The notes under the pieces: generated by a model
The model's database searches: none
Seen by the model: only the letters and a program-made list of their open reading frames with translations
Told to the model about the DNA's origin: nothing
Position numbers and translations under genes: made by a program
DNA from: a virus
IMG/VR virus record: IMGVR_UViG_3300039045_000235
Location: 1 to 20,117 of that record
Strand: one strand, 5' to 3'
DNA length: 20,117 nt
In this document: positions 4,900 through 10,739 of the stretch, piece after piece
Numbering within the stretch: the first letter of the stretch is position 1
Layout of the letters: the number at the start of each line of letters is the position of its first letter

Positions 4900-5116
4900 T
4901 ATAATACTTTTTTACAGGATTTCTATTAACATAGAAACCGTGAAAAAATGACTCTCGCGTAGGGAAATTGTAACCTTATGTAACCTCTATGTAACCCAAT
5001 TGTAACCTCAAGAAAGTCAATAAAATCAATCATAATAGTCAATTGTAACCTTGTAACCTCTCTTCGTAACTTTTTTGAAAAATATTTTTATAAAATTCCT
5101 GTAAAAAAGTATTATA
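4900..5116. repeat. Perfect 20-bp inverted repeat bounding the iteron region
   Basis: Positions 4900-4919 (TATAATACTTTTTTACAGGA) and 5097-5116 are exact reverse complements, 177 nt apart. The right copy overlaps the stop of the 5112-5786 nuclease; the left copy lies just before the 4607-4891 gene. Each copy holds a TATAAT pointing inward, but no matching -35 was found. No transposase or target duplication is visible. It could bound an origin, mark a small mobile element, or act as paired regulatory ends. Confidence 0.75.
4968..5070. other. TGTAACC iteron array, candidate replication origin or operator
   Basis: TGTAACC starts at 4969, 4979, 4990, 5001, 5044 and 5052, and a related CGTAAC lies at 5065. 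The first four are 10-11 bp apart, on the same face of the helix, and the gap to the fifth (43 bp) is also close to four turns. The surrounding DNA is very AT-rich and has no supported gene between 4892 and 5111. Phased direct repeats beside an AT-rich stretch are typical of initiator binding at plasmid and phage origins; a repressor array is the other reading. Confidence 0.6.
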
Positions 5117-5786
5117 CATTTTTAAATAGGTCAACTCTTCTTAACCATTTCCACGAAAACTGTTGAAAATCCTTGTCTTTTGCTTCAAATTTTTGAAAGT
5201 AATTATCCTTGGTGCACATTAGAATCACTCCAGACTGTATGTTTGTACCGTATACATAGTTGTGAGCCATGGCGTATGCTGCCAGTTGCAAGAAATAATC
5301 TTCAATCCACTCTTTTCTTTTTGGCTTGTTACTCTGTTTAAAGTCCACTATACTTTCGCGCCCATCATAAATACCAACTAAATCTGTTGCACCTGCATAT
5401 AACCCTGGATAGTAAACTGTGATCTCAGACCCCCATATTTCTTCCAAATGACCCCTGATTCCTGACTCTATAATCGTTTGGGCCATGACCCCTGCCTCTT
5501 TGCCCAAATCGCTAAAATCAGCATGGTTTTGGCCCAGCAAATGGCCTTCTATAATACGGTGCATGATTGTGCCTCTTTCTGCTGCTTGATCCCTGATGCT
5601 TGTTGCCTTATTTTCGCCAACATTCTGCCTCCATTTTGCCAAACTTGCCTTTTTTTCGTCACTTTGTGTAGCTTGTAAAATAGTCGTAACACTTGGTAAC
5701 TTTTTGTCACCTATCTCGTAGTGTCGTTGATCATTAATCAAGGATCTAATCGACGGCGGGTAATTAAATCTTTTATTCCATTTCAT
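5112..5786 (-). CDS. RecB/MGME1-like PD-(D/E)XK exonuclease
   Basis: Encodes 224 aa. Motifs in order: LPSVTTIL (30-37), RGTIMHRIIEG (71-81), YAGATDLVG with D135, IVDFKQSNK with D148 and K150, and the QxxxYA motif LQLAAYA (Q167). This is the arrangement of Cas4/RecB-like and mitochondrial MGME1-like single-strand exonucleases; phage members act in recombination or DNA end processing. The ATG overlaps the stop of the GIY-YIG gene as ATGA. A stretch at about 5582-5607 resembles the dispersed repeat read on the other strand (ATSIRDQAAE), perhaps a diverged copy. The gene ends inside the right arm of the 20-bp inverted repeat. Confidence 0.85.
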   Translation of the reverse strand: MKWNKRFNYPPSIRSLINDQRHYEIGDKKLPSVTTILQATQSDEKKASLAKWRQNVGENKATSIRDQAAERGTIMHRIIEGHLLGQNHADFSDLGKEAGVMAQTIIESGIRGHLEEIWGSEITVYYPGLYAGATDLVGIYDGRESIVDFKQSNKPKRKEWIEDYFLQLAAYAMAHNYVYGTNIQSGVILMCTKDNYFQKFEAKDKDFQQFSWKWLRRVDLFKNV

Positions 5787-6991
5787 TGTTTTAATTCAAA
5801 ATCATATAATTTGTCTTTTATCGCTCTCCAATGCTTCACGCCTTTGTTTTTATTTAATAAAGGACTAACTCTTTCTATAATTCTAGCTTCGTAATTTTTT
5901 CTTTTAATATTATTTTTTAAAAAATTAAAAGATAAAACTTTAAGTCTACATTGGTTTTCATCTCTAACAAATTTTTTTATTTTTTCTAAAGATGTTCCTG
6001 GAAATTTACGTCTTAATTTTGTCTCTAGTTCTGTTAATTTACCAGTATTTTTAGGTTCATATGATGCGTAACGTTTTTGAAAATTTCTAGATTCTCCTAC
6101 ATATAAAATACCATGTTTGTTTTTTTGAAATAAATTGTTGATATCTTTAAACCAATAAACACTTCCTGGAATATTTTCAGTATATTTTTCTACAGGAACA
6201 TACGTTCTTAATTTGTGTTCTTTATCTTGTAATTTTTTTAACTCAATTTCTTTTTCATGTAGAGCTGTTTTTTCTTTTTGTAATCTTATGACTTCTTTTC
6301 TTTTAGCTCTGTTAATTCTTCTAATTCTTTTTTTAAAAAAATCTTTTAAATTTTTACAATACTTAGGATTAACTCCATAATCCCAATAATCATCGCTATC
6401 ATGATAGTGATTTGACAAGGTTTCTTCATCATCCACTTCATCCCACAACTCTTCTATTTCTTTCCAAAAAACATAAACACCCCTATAACCGTCTTTAGTT
6501 GTATCCTCTTCTAAGAGATATTTATGTACATTATCAAAACATTTGTGAATTTTTGTTTTGTGATATTTTAAATATAATTTTTCCAATAGATTATCTACCA
6601 AGTACCAAGGTATTGTTACTGAAACATGGTCTACGTTTGGTTCACGATAATAATAAGTATCTTTAAGATTTCTATATCTCGCTGCTTGGAGTAAATTATG
6701 TAGATGTTTAGATCTAACTAAGCCATTTTGTACACCAATAGATTCCATATTATCTATTTCACAAGTAGCGTTTGCTAATGGAATATCTACTTTGTAAGAT
6801 AAATTATTTAACCTTTTAAGACGTTCAGAATCCTTAAGTCTTTCATCCGCTGCTTCATCAATGACTTCCCTAATTTGGTCTAAATCTTTTTGTACTCTTT
6901 CAAAACATCCGTCTATTTCTTCATTATAATGTTTTAATTCAAAACCATCTACTTCAAACGCTACTTCTCTAATTATATCACATTTTTTCAT
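5783..6991 (-). CDS. GIY-YIG nuclease with a long unknown N-terminal region
   Basis: Encodes 402 aa. The GIY-YIG fold is confined to residues about 275-385: GSVYWF (276-281, the GIY strand), ILYVGES (295-301, the YIG strand), R307 in FQKRYASY, and YEARIIERVSPLLN (368-380) with the metal-binding glutamate. Residues 1-215 match nothing I know and are acidic and helical, with VSVTIPWYLVDNLLEKLYLK (123-142). Residues 218-262 are a basic coiled coil. Homing endonucleases usually have the nuclease at the N-terminus, so this architecture is unusual. The gene is richer in A/T codons than its neighbours. The AGGAGG at about 7009-7014 lies too far from this ATG to be its ribosome-binding site. It overlaps the exonuclease by 4 nt. 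Confidence 0.8.
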   Translation of the reverse strand: MKKCDIIREVAFEVDGFELKHYNEEIDGCFERVQKDLDQIREVIDEAADERLKDSERLKRLNNLSYKVDIPLANATCEIDNMESIGVQNGLVRSKHLHNLLQAARYRNLKDTYYYREPNVDHVSVTIPWYLVDNLLEKLYLKYHKTKIHKCFDNVHKYLLEEDTTKDGYRGVYVFWKEIEELWDEVDDEETLSNHYHDSDDYWDYGVNPKYCKNLKDFFKKRIRRINRAKRKEVIRLQKEKTALHEKEIELKKLQDKEHKLRTYVPVEKYTENIPGSVYWFKDINNLFQKNKHGILYVGESRNFQKRYASYEPKNTGKLTELETKLRRKFPGTSLEKIKKFVRDENQCRLKVLSFNFLKNNIKRKNYEARIIERVSPLLNKNKGVKHWRAIKDKLYDFELKQ

Positions 6992-7064
6992 ATTAATTAT
7001 CTTTTATTGCATCCTCCTATTTGGTTGCACAAATTGCATTATGTTGGACCCCAAAATTTTTATC

Positions 7065-7469
7065 TCACCTTGTGATAGACAGTGGCTGCATTGTTTCACC
7101 TCCTGCAGGGATTTTCTTTTCGACTCCTGCATTTTTAAATAACCGTTGCCACGGCATTTGGGGCATATTACTTTTACCATAGTTCTCCTCTATATTTTTC
7201 AATACTTTTTTAATCTTTGATCTCACTAAATTGTGATCTAAATCAGCATAATGACAGACTGTGGCAAAATCTTGATTTGGTTTCGTCACATAAGATATTT
7301 CAGATGAATAAGATCCATCAAAAAATCTTTTATATCTACATCTTGTTATCTGGTCTTTGATAGCGTCTTCAATTGCTACCACTAATACACTTCTCCATAG
7401 ATGTTTACATGGATCATGTATCTTATTTCCAATGACATCAACTGTCCTTAGACCTTGAAATTTTCCCAT
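7065..7469 (-). CDS. Unknown protein with HTH-like segment, 134 aa
   Basis: The ATG at 7469 has AAGGA 6 nt upstream. The pattern HLWRSVLVVAIEDAIKDQ, then DFATVCHYADLDHNLVRSKI (residues about 67-86), resembles short phage proteins found near replication genes; the second segment looks like a helix-turn-helix (FxxVCxxAxLDxxxVRxxI). A DNA-binding or regulatory role is inferred, not shown. The C-terminus is variable and proline/glycine-rich. It overlaps the RHH-like gene by 32 nt and probably shares its promoter. Confidence 0.65.
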   Translation of the reverse strand: MGKFQGLRTVDVIGNKIHDPCKHLWRSVLVVAIEDAIKDQITRCRYKRFFDGSYSSEISYVTKPNQDFATVCHYADLDHNLVRSKIKKVLKNIEENYGKSNMPQMPWQRLFKNAGVEKKIPAGGETMQPLSITR

Positions 7470-7620
7470 TTAGCTTCCTTACTTTCTCGTTTATTATAAT
7501 ATCTAAAGCTTTTGCCCTTGATACTCTTGTTAGCGGCACAATAACTTTACAAATCTTGTCTAACTTCTCACAAGAGTCGTGCGATAACGCCACTGATTTA
7601 TATTTACTTATGTCAGTCAT
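7438..7620 (-). CDS. Ribbon-helix-helix-like small protein
   Basis: Encodes 60 aa from an ATG with AAAGGAG 9 nt upstream. The layout is a short strand (YKSVALS), helix (HDSCEKLDKICKVI), turn with VSRAKA, and helix (LDIIINEKVRKL), which matches the Arc/CopG ribbon-helix-helix pattern. Such proteins are usually dimeric repressors. It is the first gene after a leftward promoter at 7656-7683, which could be its own target. The call rests on pattern only. Confidence 0.6.
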   Translation of the reverse strand: MTDISKYKSVALSHDSCEKLDKICKVIVPLTRVSRAKALDIIINEKVRKLNGKISRSKDS

Positions 7621-7655
7621 TAATGTAAACTCCTTTAATTACTTTATTATTTAAT

Positions 7656-7683
7656 AATATAGGATTTTTATATTTTTTTACAA
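7656..7683 (-). promoter_or_regulatory. Leftward promoter candidate
   Basis: Minus-strand TTGTAA (7683-7678), 16 nt, TATATT (7661-7656). The -10 context AATCC-TATATT-A is shared with the stronger promoter at 8426-8454. A second TTGACA lies at 7692-7687 but is poorly spaced. It would drive the RHH-like gene and those beyond it, with a leader of about 30 nt. Confidence 0.45.
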
Positions 7684-7691
7684 GGTTGTCA

Positions 7692-7937
7692 ATGAAATTT
7701 TTTTTAACAGTTTATATTTGTTCACAGGTAGCTCAAACTTGTATGATCCCACCTGGATATCCAAAGATAATTAATGACTATTATACTTGCGTAAAACAAG
7801 GTTTATTGGAATCTCACGACGTGTTATTTGAAAGAGATTATTTTACGTCGGAGGCTATAGTAGCTAGTAGATTATACCCTCAGTTTAAGTGTGAGAAGTA
7901 TGTTATACCTCCTAAGAAACCTGGCACTGGCGTTTAG
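7692..7937 (+). CDS. Small exported-type protein with conserved cysteines
   Basis: Encodes 81 aa from the ATG at 7692 with AAGG 6 nt upstream; a TTG two codons earlier is less likely. The N-terminus MKFFLTVYICSQVAQTC is short and hydrophobic, like a signal peptide or lipobox-less anchor. It is followed by PPGYP, YTCVKQG and FKCEKY, giving four to five cysteines suited to disulphides outside the cytoplasm. I recall similar short proteins in marine phages; none has a known function. It is one of few plus-strand genes and stands alone between minus-strand genes, overlapping the converging 7912-8064 gene by 26 nt. Confidence 0.65.
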   Translation: MKFFLTVYICSQVAQTCMIPPGYPKIINDYYTCVKQGLLESHDVLFERDYFTSEAIVASRLYPQFKCEKYVIPPKKPGTGV

Positions 7938-8064
7938 TTTTCTTTTTATTAAATTGTAATATCTCTGCAAATTTTCTAACTGCTTTATACCATTGATCCC
8001 TGATGCCTGGATCCTTAGTCTTGTTATATTGTATAGCCAGTTCGTCTATTTCTCTCTGTGTCAC
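7912..8064 (-). CDS. Microprotein, 50 aa, GTG start
   Basis: Starts TQREIDELAIQYNKTKDPG after the initiator. The GTG at 8064 overlaps the upstream stop as TAGTG, the same coupling used elsewhere here, and that is the main support for it. The sequence continues IRDQWYKAVRKFAEI, an amphipathic helix, and ends basic. No family known. It overlaps the plus-strand 7692-7937 gene at its 3' end. Confidence 0.6.
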   Translation of the reverse strand: MTQREIDELAIQYNKTKDPGIRDQWYKAVRKFAEILQFNKKKTKRQCQVS

Positions 8065-8195
8065 TAATCTTTACTTTTTTTCAAAGACGCTGGCGACATA
8101 CCAAACATAAAAAACCCATCTTTATCTTGATACATTTTTTTAAAACCTAATTTTTTTAATTTTTTAGGCACTTTTACTTTTTTCTTTTTGTTCAT
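8064..8195 (-). CDS. Microprotein, 43 aa, basic
   Basis: The ATG at 8195 has GGAG 6 nt upstream (AAAAGGAGAAAGTCATG), a leader almost identical to that of the 8164-8406 gene. It begins MNKKKKVKVPKKLKKLGFKK and then QDKDGFFMFGMSPASLKK; the lysine-rich start and the phrase LGFKKMYQD suggest a small nucleic-acid-associated protein, but this is only composition. It overlaps the gene before it by 32 nt and the one after it by 1-3 nt. Confidence 0.6.
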   Translation of the reverse strand: MNKKKKVKVPKKLKKLGFKKMYQDKDGFFMFGMSPASLKKSKD

Positions 8196-8406
8196 GACTT
8201 TCTCCTTTTATATAATCTTTAGCTTTATTAATCACTTGTTTAGCTTCTGATTTGTTTAAATTATGCACTGATTGAATAGCTTGAATGTTGTGTGCATCAA
8301 CAGGATAATTATGCTCATAATAACCGTTTAAAATACTTGCTATTGCAAAAGATATATTTTTATCTTTATCAAAAGAATATATCCAATGTTTTTTATTATT
8401 ATTCAT
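8164..8406 (-). CDS. Small unknown protein, 80 aa
   Basis: Start set at the ATG at 8406 because AAAAGGAG lies 7 nt upstream; a longer frame to 8454 would run through the promoter. It begins MNNNKKHWIYSFDKDKNISF and carries AIASILNGYYEHNYPVDAHN and a helix with NLNKSEAKQVINKAKDYI, ending in a charged tail. Not recognised. It is the first gene after the consensus promoter at 8426-8454, so it and the following microproteins likely form a separately controlled group. Confidence 0.65.
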   Translation of the reverse strand: MNNNKKHWIYSFDKDKNISFAIASILNGYYEHNYPVDAHNIQAIQSVHNLNKSEAKQVINKAKDYIKGESHEQKEKSKSA

Positions 8407-8425
8407 AACTTTCTCCTTTTGTATT

Positions 8426-8454
8426 AATATAGGATTAATTAGGAGATTTGTCAA
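8426..8454 (-). promoter_or_regulatory. Consensus leftward promoter
   Basis: Minus-strand TTGACA (8454-8449), exactly 17 nt, TATATT (8431-8426). The leader to the ATG at 8406 is about 13 nt and contains AAAAGGAG. This is among the best sigma-70-like matches in the window and lies in the only gap between the 8458-8592 and 8164-8406 genes. Confidence 0.75.
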
Positions 8455-8457
8455 TAC

Positions 8458-8592
8458 CTATTGTGGACGACCTTGACGGTTATATTTTTTATGTGATCTT
8501 TTCGCGTGTTTATTTAGTTTTTTTGAGTGACGTCGTGGTCTTTTACGAGGCTTTGGTCTGGGTGTAAAATTTGTAAATTTACGTTTTGCCAT
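8458..8592 (-). CDS. Very basic microprotein, 44 aa
   Basis: It starts MAKRKFTNFTPRPKPRKRPR and continues with HSKKLNKHAKRSHKKYN. Nearly half of the residues are Lys, Arg or His. I recall close relatives among short marine phage proteins, but no function is known; binding to DNA or RNA, in the capsid or on ribosomes, would fit the charge. It overlaps the end of the zinc-ribbon gene by 14 nt. Its site (AAAAGAAC) is weak, so expression probably depends on coupling. Confidence 0.6.
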   Translation of the reverse strand: MAKRKFTNFTPRPKPRKRPRRHSKKLNKHAKRSHKKYNRQGRPQ

Positions 8593-8791
8593 GTTCTTTT
8601 AAAAAATTCTTTTCTTCATCAGACAGCTGCAGGTATCTAATTCTGCCATTTATATATTGTTTAGTATCCGATCCACAATTAGTACATCTATAAAAATCTG
8701 AAACAACTGCAACTAAAATAGTTTCTTCTTTACACTCTTCACATGTCCCTTGAACAGTGTCTATGTTATTAAATAATTTTATAATTTTCAT
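8579..8791 (-). CDS. Zinc-ribbon protein, 70 aa
   Basis: Two CxxC pairs, CEEC (residues 17-20) and CTNC (36-39), hold a probable zinc ribbon, followed by KQYINGRIRYLQLSDEEKN. The N-terminus is a short strand-helix. Such small ribbons often contact nucleic acid or other proteins; nothing more can be said. The ATG overlaps the stop of the M15 peptidase as ATGA, and its own stop overlaps the basic microprotein. Confidence 0.7.
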   Translation of the reverse strand: MKIIKLFNNIDTVQGTCEECKEETILVAVVSDFYRCTNCGSDTKQYINGRIRYLQLSDEEKNFLKEHGKT

Positions 8792-9264
8792 ACAAGATCC
8801 ACAGCTCTACCAATAATTGGTTTGTATTTTGTTTTTTTATTTTCTTTGTAAGCTCTCATGTACTGTGCTCTTGGATTAAACTCTACATAAGATGCATGAA
8901 TCCATCCGCTGTTAGGCTCACCTGGAGTGTAGAATTCAAGGATTAGCTGATCTGTTGTACAGTTCATCTTGATCCAATCAGCAACTTCAGCGTTGTCTAC
9001 GCCAACACATTCGAAGTCTGCGGCCTCGGCCTTGGCATGCTGTGAATTTACAGAACTACCTATTGCTGCACACAACTCAGGGGAGCGGTATCCACTCGTC
9101 ACCTTGACCCTGCCAAAGTGATCACGTACTGGCTGCAAAATATTTTCACACAATGCTTTTAGTTTTTCTATTTGATCTGCATTTGGATTGTTATCTATAT
9201 CCAAACGTATAGCAGTGTCTGATTTAGTAAGCTCTAATAAGCTAAAATTTCGTGAAAGATTCAT
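8788..9264 (-). CDS. M15-family peptidoglycan peptidase (endolysin)
   Basis: Encodes 158 aa, the size of a single Peptidase_M15_3 domain. Zinc ligands are visible: H76 and D83 in QHAKAEAADFE and H123 in GWIHASY, with VTSGYRSPELCAAIG (55-69) upstream, as in D-Ala-D-Ala carboxypeptidase-type enzymes. It would cleave the peptide stem of host peptidoglycan at lysis. There is no signal peptide, so release needs a holin; the membrane protein at 9572-9994 and the small peptides around it are candidates. No Shine-Dalgarno precedes the ATG (AATAAAAA), and the 9242-9400 ORF overlaps it, which suggests coupled translation. Confidence 0.85.
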   Translation of the reverse strand: MNLSRNFSLLELTKSDTAIRLDIDNNPNADQIEKLKALCENILQPVRDHFGRVKVTSGYRSPELCAAIGSSVNSQHAKAEAADFECVGVDNAEVADWIKMNCTTDQLILEFYTPGEPNSGWIHASYVEFNPRAQYMRAYKENKKTKYKPIIGRAVDLV

Positions 9265-9400
9265 TTTTTATTTTTTTTCTATTATACACTTTTTTACTAT
9301 TTTTTCTACGTTGATAAAACCTTGCATCTCTTAATTTTTGTGCAAATTCATTTAAACGTTTAAGATTATTGAATAATGATTTTTCTGATGTGTTTTTCAC
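9242..9400 (-). CDS. Basic microprotein, 52 aa, GTG start
   Basis: A GTG at 9400 has GGAG 10 nt upstream. The product begins with KNTSEKSLFNNLKRLNEFAQ after the initiator and continues KLRDARFYQRRKNSKKV; it is strongly basic and helical. It overlaps the 9366-9575 gene by 35 nt and the M15 peptidase by 23 nt. It fills the otherwise empty gap before the peptidase gene. Unknown function; moderate confidence that it is translated. Confidence 0.45.
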   Translation of the reverse strand: MKNTSEKSLFNNLKRLNEFAQKLRDARFYQRRKNSKKVYNRKKIKNESFTKF

Positions 9401-9575
9401 CTAAATATAACTCCGTCTCTGCTTTACCTCTCCAGCATTTATAAGACACTGACTCACTATATTGTCTCTCCGCGTGGCGCTTGCCGCGAAGACATGCAGC
9501 CATAGATTCTTGAATACGATGCTCCTTGATCTCTCCGTTTACAAACATAAGTAGGGCTATCACAGACTCGATCAT
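9366..9575 (-). CDS. Small protein with hydrophobic N-terminus and two cysteines
   Basis: Encodes 69 aa beginning MIESVIALLMFVNGEIKEHR, then AACLRGKRHAERQ, SYKCWRGKAE. GGGAG lies 7 nt before the ATG, which also overlaps the preceding stop (ATGA). The pattern, a short hydrophobic start, a basic helix with one Cys and a second Cys near W, is one I recall in many uncharacterised marine phage proteins. Export and a disulphide are plausible; a lysis accessory role is guessed from its position next to the endolysin. Confidence 0.65.
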   Translation of the reverse strand: MIESVIALLMFVNGEIKEHRIQESMAACLRGKRHAERQYSESVSYKCWRGKAETELYLGEKHIRKIIIQ

Positions 9576-9994
9576 TGTGGGCTCCCGTTTGTATATTTCA
9601 TTTCACGATTTGCATCTTTTAATTTTTCAATATCAATCAATACCTTGTCCATTTGTTTACGTAAAAATTCTATGTTGACTTTGTTTAGTGCCATAGATTC
9701 TATGTGTGCGTTAAGTTTATCTGTAGTTTTATAAAGATCTTCAATCATCATGAACTGCTCAGAATCTGCGGGCAGTGATCCTAATTGTCCACGTGGCCAT
9801 TTAATTCTAAACTCTGTATTCTCTTCAAGATCTTTCTCCATTATCTGTATACGAGTGTCTGCAACATTCAAACGTTCTATGATTTGAAAGTAACCCATGG
9901 TGCCGAGTGCCACGATGATGATCAAAGAGGCAACCGTTTTCATAGGCATTTGGACAGCTGCCTCTTCAGATATGTTGAGTGGTTTTTTAGACAT
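9572..9994 (-). CDS. Membrane-anchored coiled-coil protein, possible holin or spanin-like
   Basis: Encodes 140 aa. A cytoplasmic start (SKKPLNISEEAAVQMPMK) leads into one membrane helix at about 19-40 (TVASLIIIVALGTMGYFQII). Next come a coiled coil, the phrase FRIKWPRGQLGSLPADSEQF (62-81), and a second long coiled coil (about 95-135). It looks like a bitopic N-in protein with an external helical domain. Its place immediately before the endolysin gene suggests a lysis role, but a single helix plus a long external domain fits a spanin-like or virion protein as well as a holin. No clear ribosome-binding site. Confidence 0.7.
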   Translation of the reverse strand: MSKKPLNISEEAAVQMPMKTVASLIIIVALGTMGYFQIIERLNVADTRIQIMEKDLEENTEFRIKWPRGQLGSLPADSEQFMMIEDLYKTTDKLNAHIESMALNKVNIEFLRKQMDKVLIDIEKLKDANREMKYTNGSPQ

Positions 9995-9997
9995 AAA

Positions 9998-10090
9998 TTA
10001 TTTTGTGAATAACCACTTTACGAATTTTCTCCAGGGCCAACAAATTATGTCCCAAATTTTGCAACAAATTTTTTTACATTTATCAATCAT
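9998..10090 (-). CDS. 30-aa Cys/Trp-rich peptide
   Basis: This tiny ORF has one of the best ribosome-binding sites in the window (GAGGAG, 8 nt before ATG). It encodes 30 residues with four cysteines and four tryptophans (KCKKICCKIWDIICWPWRKF after the first three), an amphipathic, membrane-active-looking composition. It overlaps the stop of the 10083-10733 gene by 8 nt. A membrane-disrupting or holin-like peptide next to the endolysin is possible. Confidence 0.6.
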   Translation of the reverse strand: MIDKCKKICCKIWDIICWPWRKFVKWLFTK

Positions 10091-10733
10091 TTTTTTTCTC
10101 CTCTATTTCATAAAACATATTATCGGTGTCTTCTGTCACCCAATCTTTTCCTTCAACATCCCAATAGGTTGTTTGCACTTTATAATCTGGCCATGAATTA
10201 TCTGTCGTATAATTATTAACATGCCAAATTATTCTATTGTTTGGTTGAGCTGCATAATTACCGTTATCTAACGCTATTATGTGTGCACACTTGTGCTCTT
10301 GCGGAATTTCAGAATGTTCCGTGTTTAGTATATTAGTCTCTGGATGCGCCCAGTCAATAGTAAAAAGATATTGTCCTCCGTAGAATTTTTTATCTTTTCC
10401 TCTAAATTTTCCGTCTATACCAGCCAAGAAATCAAAGCAATGAACACTAGGCCAATAGCTGAAACAGTTCCACAACTGAAGCTGGTCAACTGACATATCT
10501 TGCACTTCGGATCTAGAAAAACGTTTTTGGAAAAACGCTGAGATAGGCAGACGCCAAAAGCACGCACCGTTGGGTAACATGATATTAAAAAGGAGCGCAC
10601 GTCCTGAGATCGAAGTAACCCCAAAGACCACGCAGTCTTCAGAATCTTTAGAATAGTTTTTGTCCAAATCATACAGATACTCCTTCCTTACTTTGCAATA
10701 GATAGGTGGTATGTTTGCGTTTAAATAAGCCAT
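10083..10733 (-). CDS. Conserved unknown phage protein, 216 aa
   Basis: The ATG has GAGG 5 nt upstream. The product is rich in aromatic residues and beta strands: CVVFGVTSISGRALLFNIML (34-53), GACFWRLP, FDFLAGIDGKFRGK, and HIIALDNGNYAAQPNNRIIW (151-170). I recall this protein, with its ALDNGNYAAQPNNRI phrase, from many marine phages, always without assigned function. No enzyme motif is evident. It follows the polymerase gene by 6 nt and probably serves replication or host takeover. Confidence 0.7.
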   Translation of the reverse strand: MAYLNANIPPIYCKVRKEYLYDLDKNYSKDSEDCVVFGVTSISGRALLFNIMLPNGACFWRLPISAFFQKRFSRSEVQDMSVDQLQLWNCFSYWPSVHCFDFLAGIDGKFRGKDKKFYGGQYLFTIDWAHPETNILNTEHSEIPQEHKCAHIIALDNGNYAAQPNNRIIWHVNNYTTDNSWPDYKVQTTYWDVEGKDWVTEDTDNMFYEIEEKKND

Positions 10734-10739
10734 AAATCC

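Noticed and set aside
7009-7014. AGGAGG as ribosome-binding site of the GIY-YIG gene
   Set aside because: It lies about 20 nt from the gene's ATG and abuts a different ATG that opens a two-codon frame (ATG CAA TAA); spacing fits neither well.
9785-10196. Two plus-strand ORFs opposite the lysis block
   Set aside because: Antisense to the membrane coiled-coil protein and the 30-aa peptide, with no independent support.
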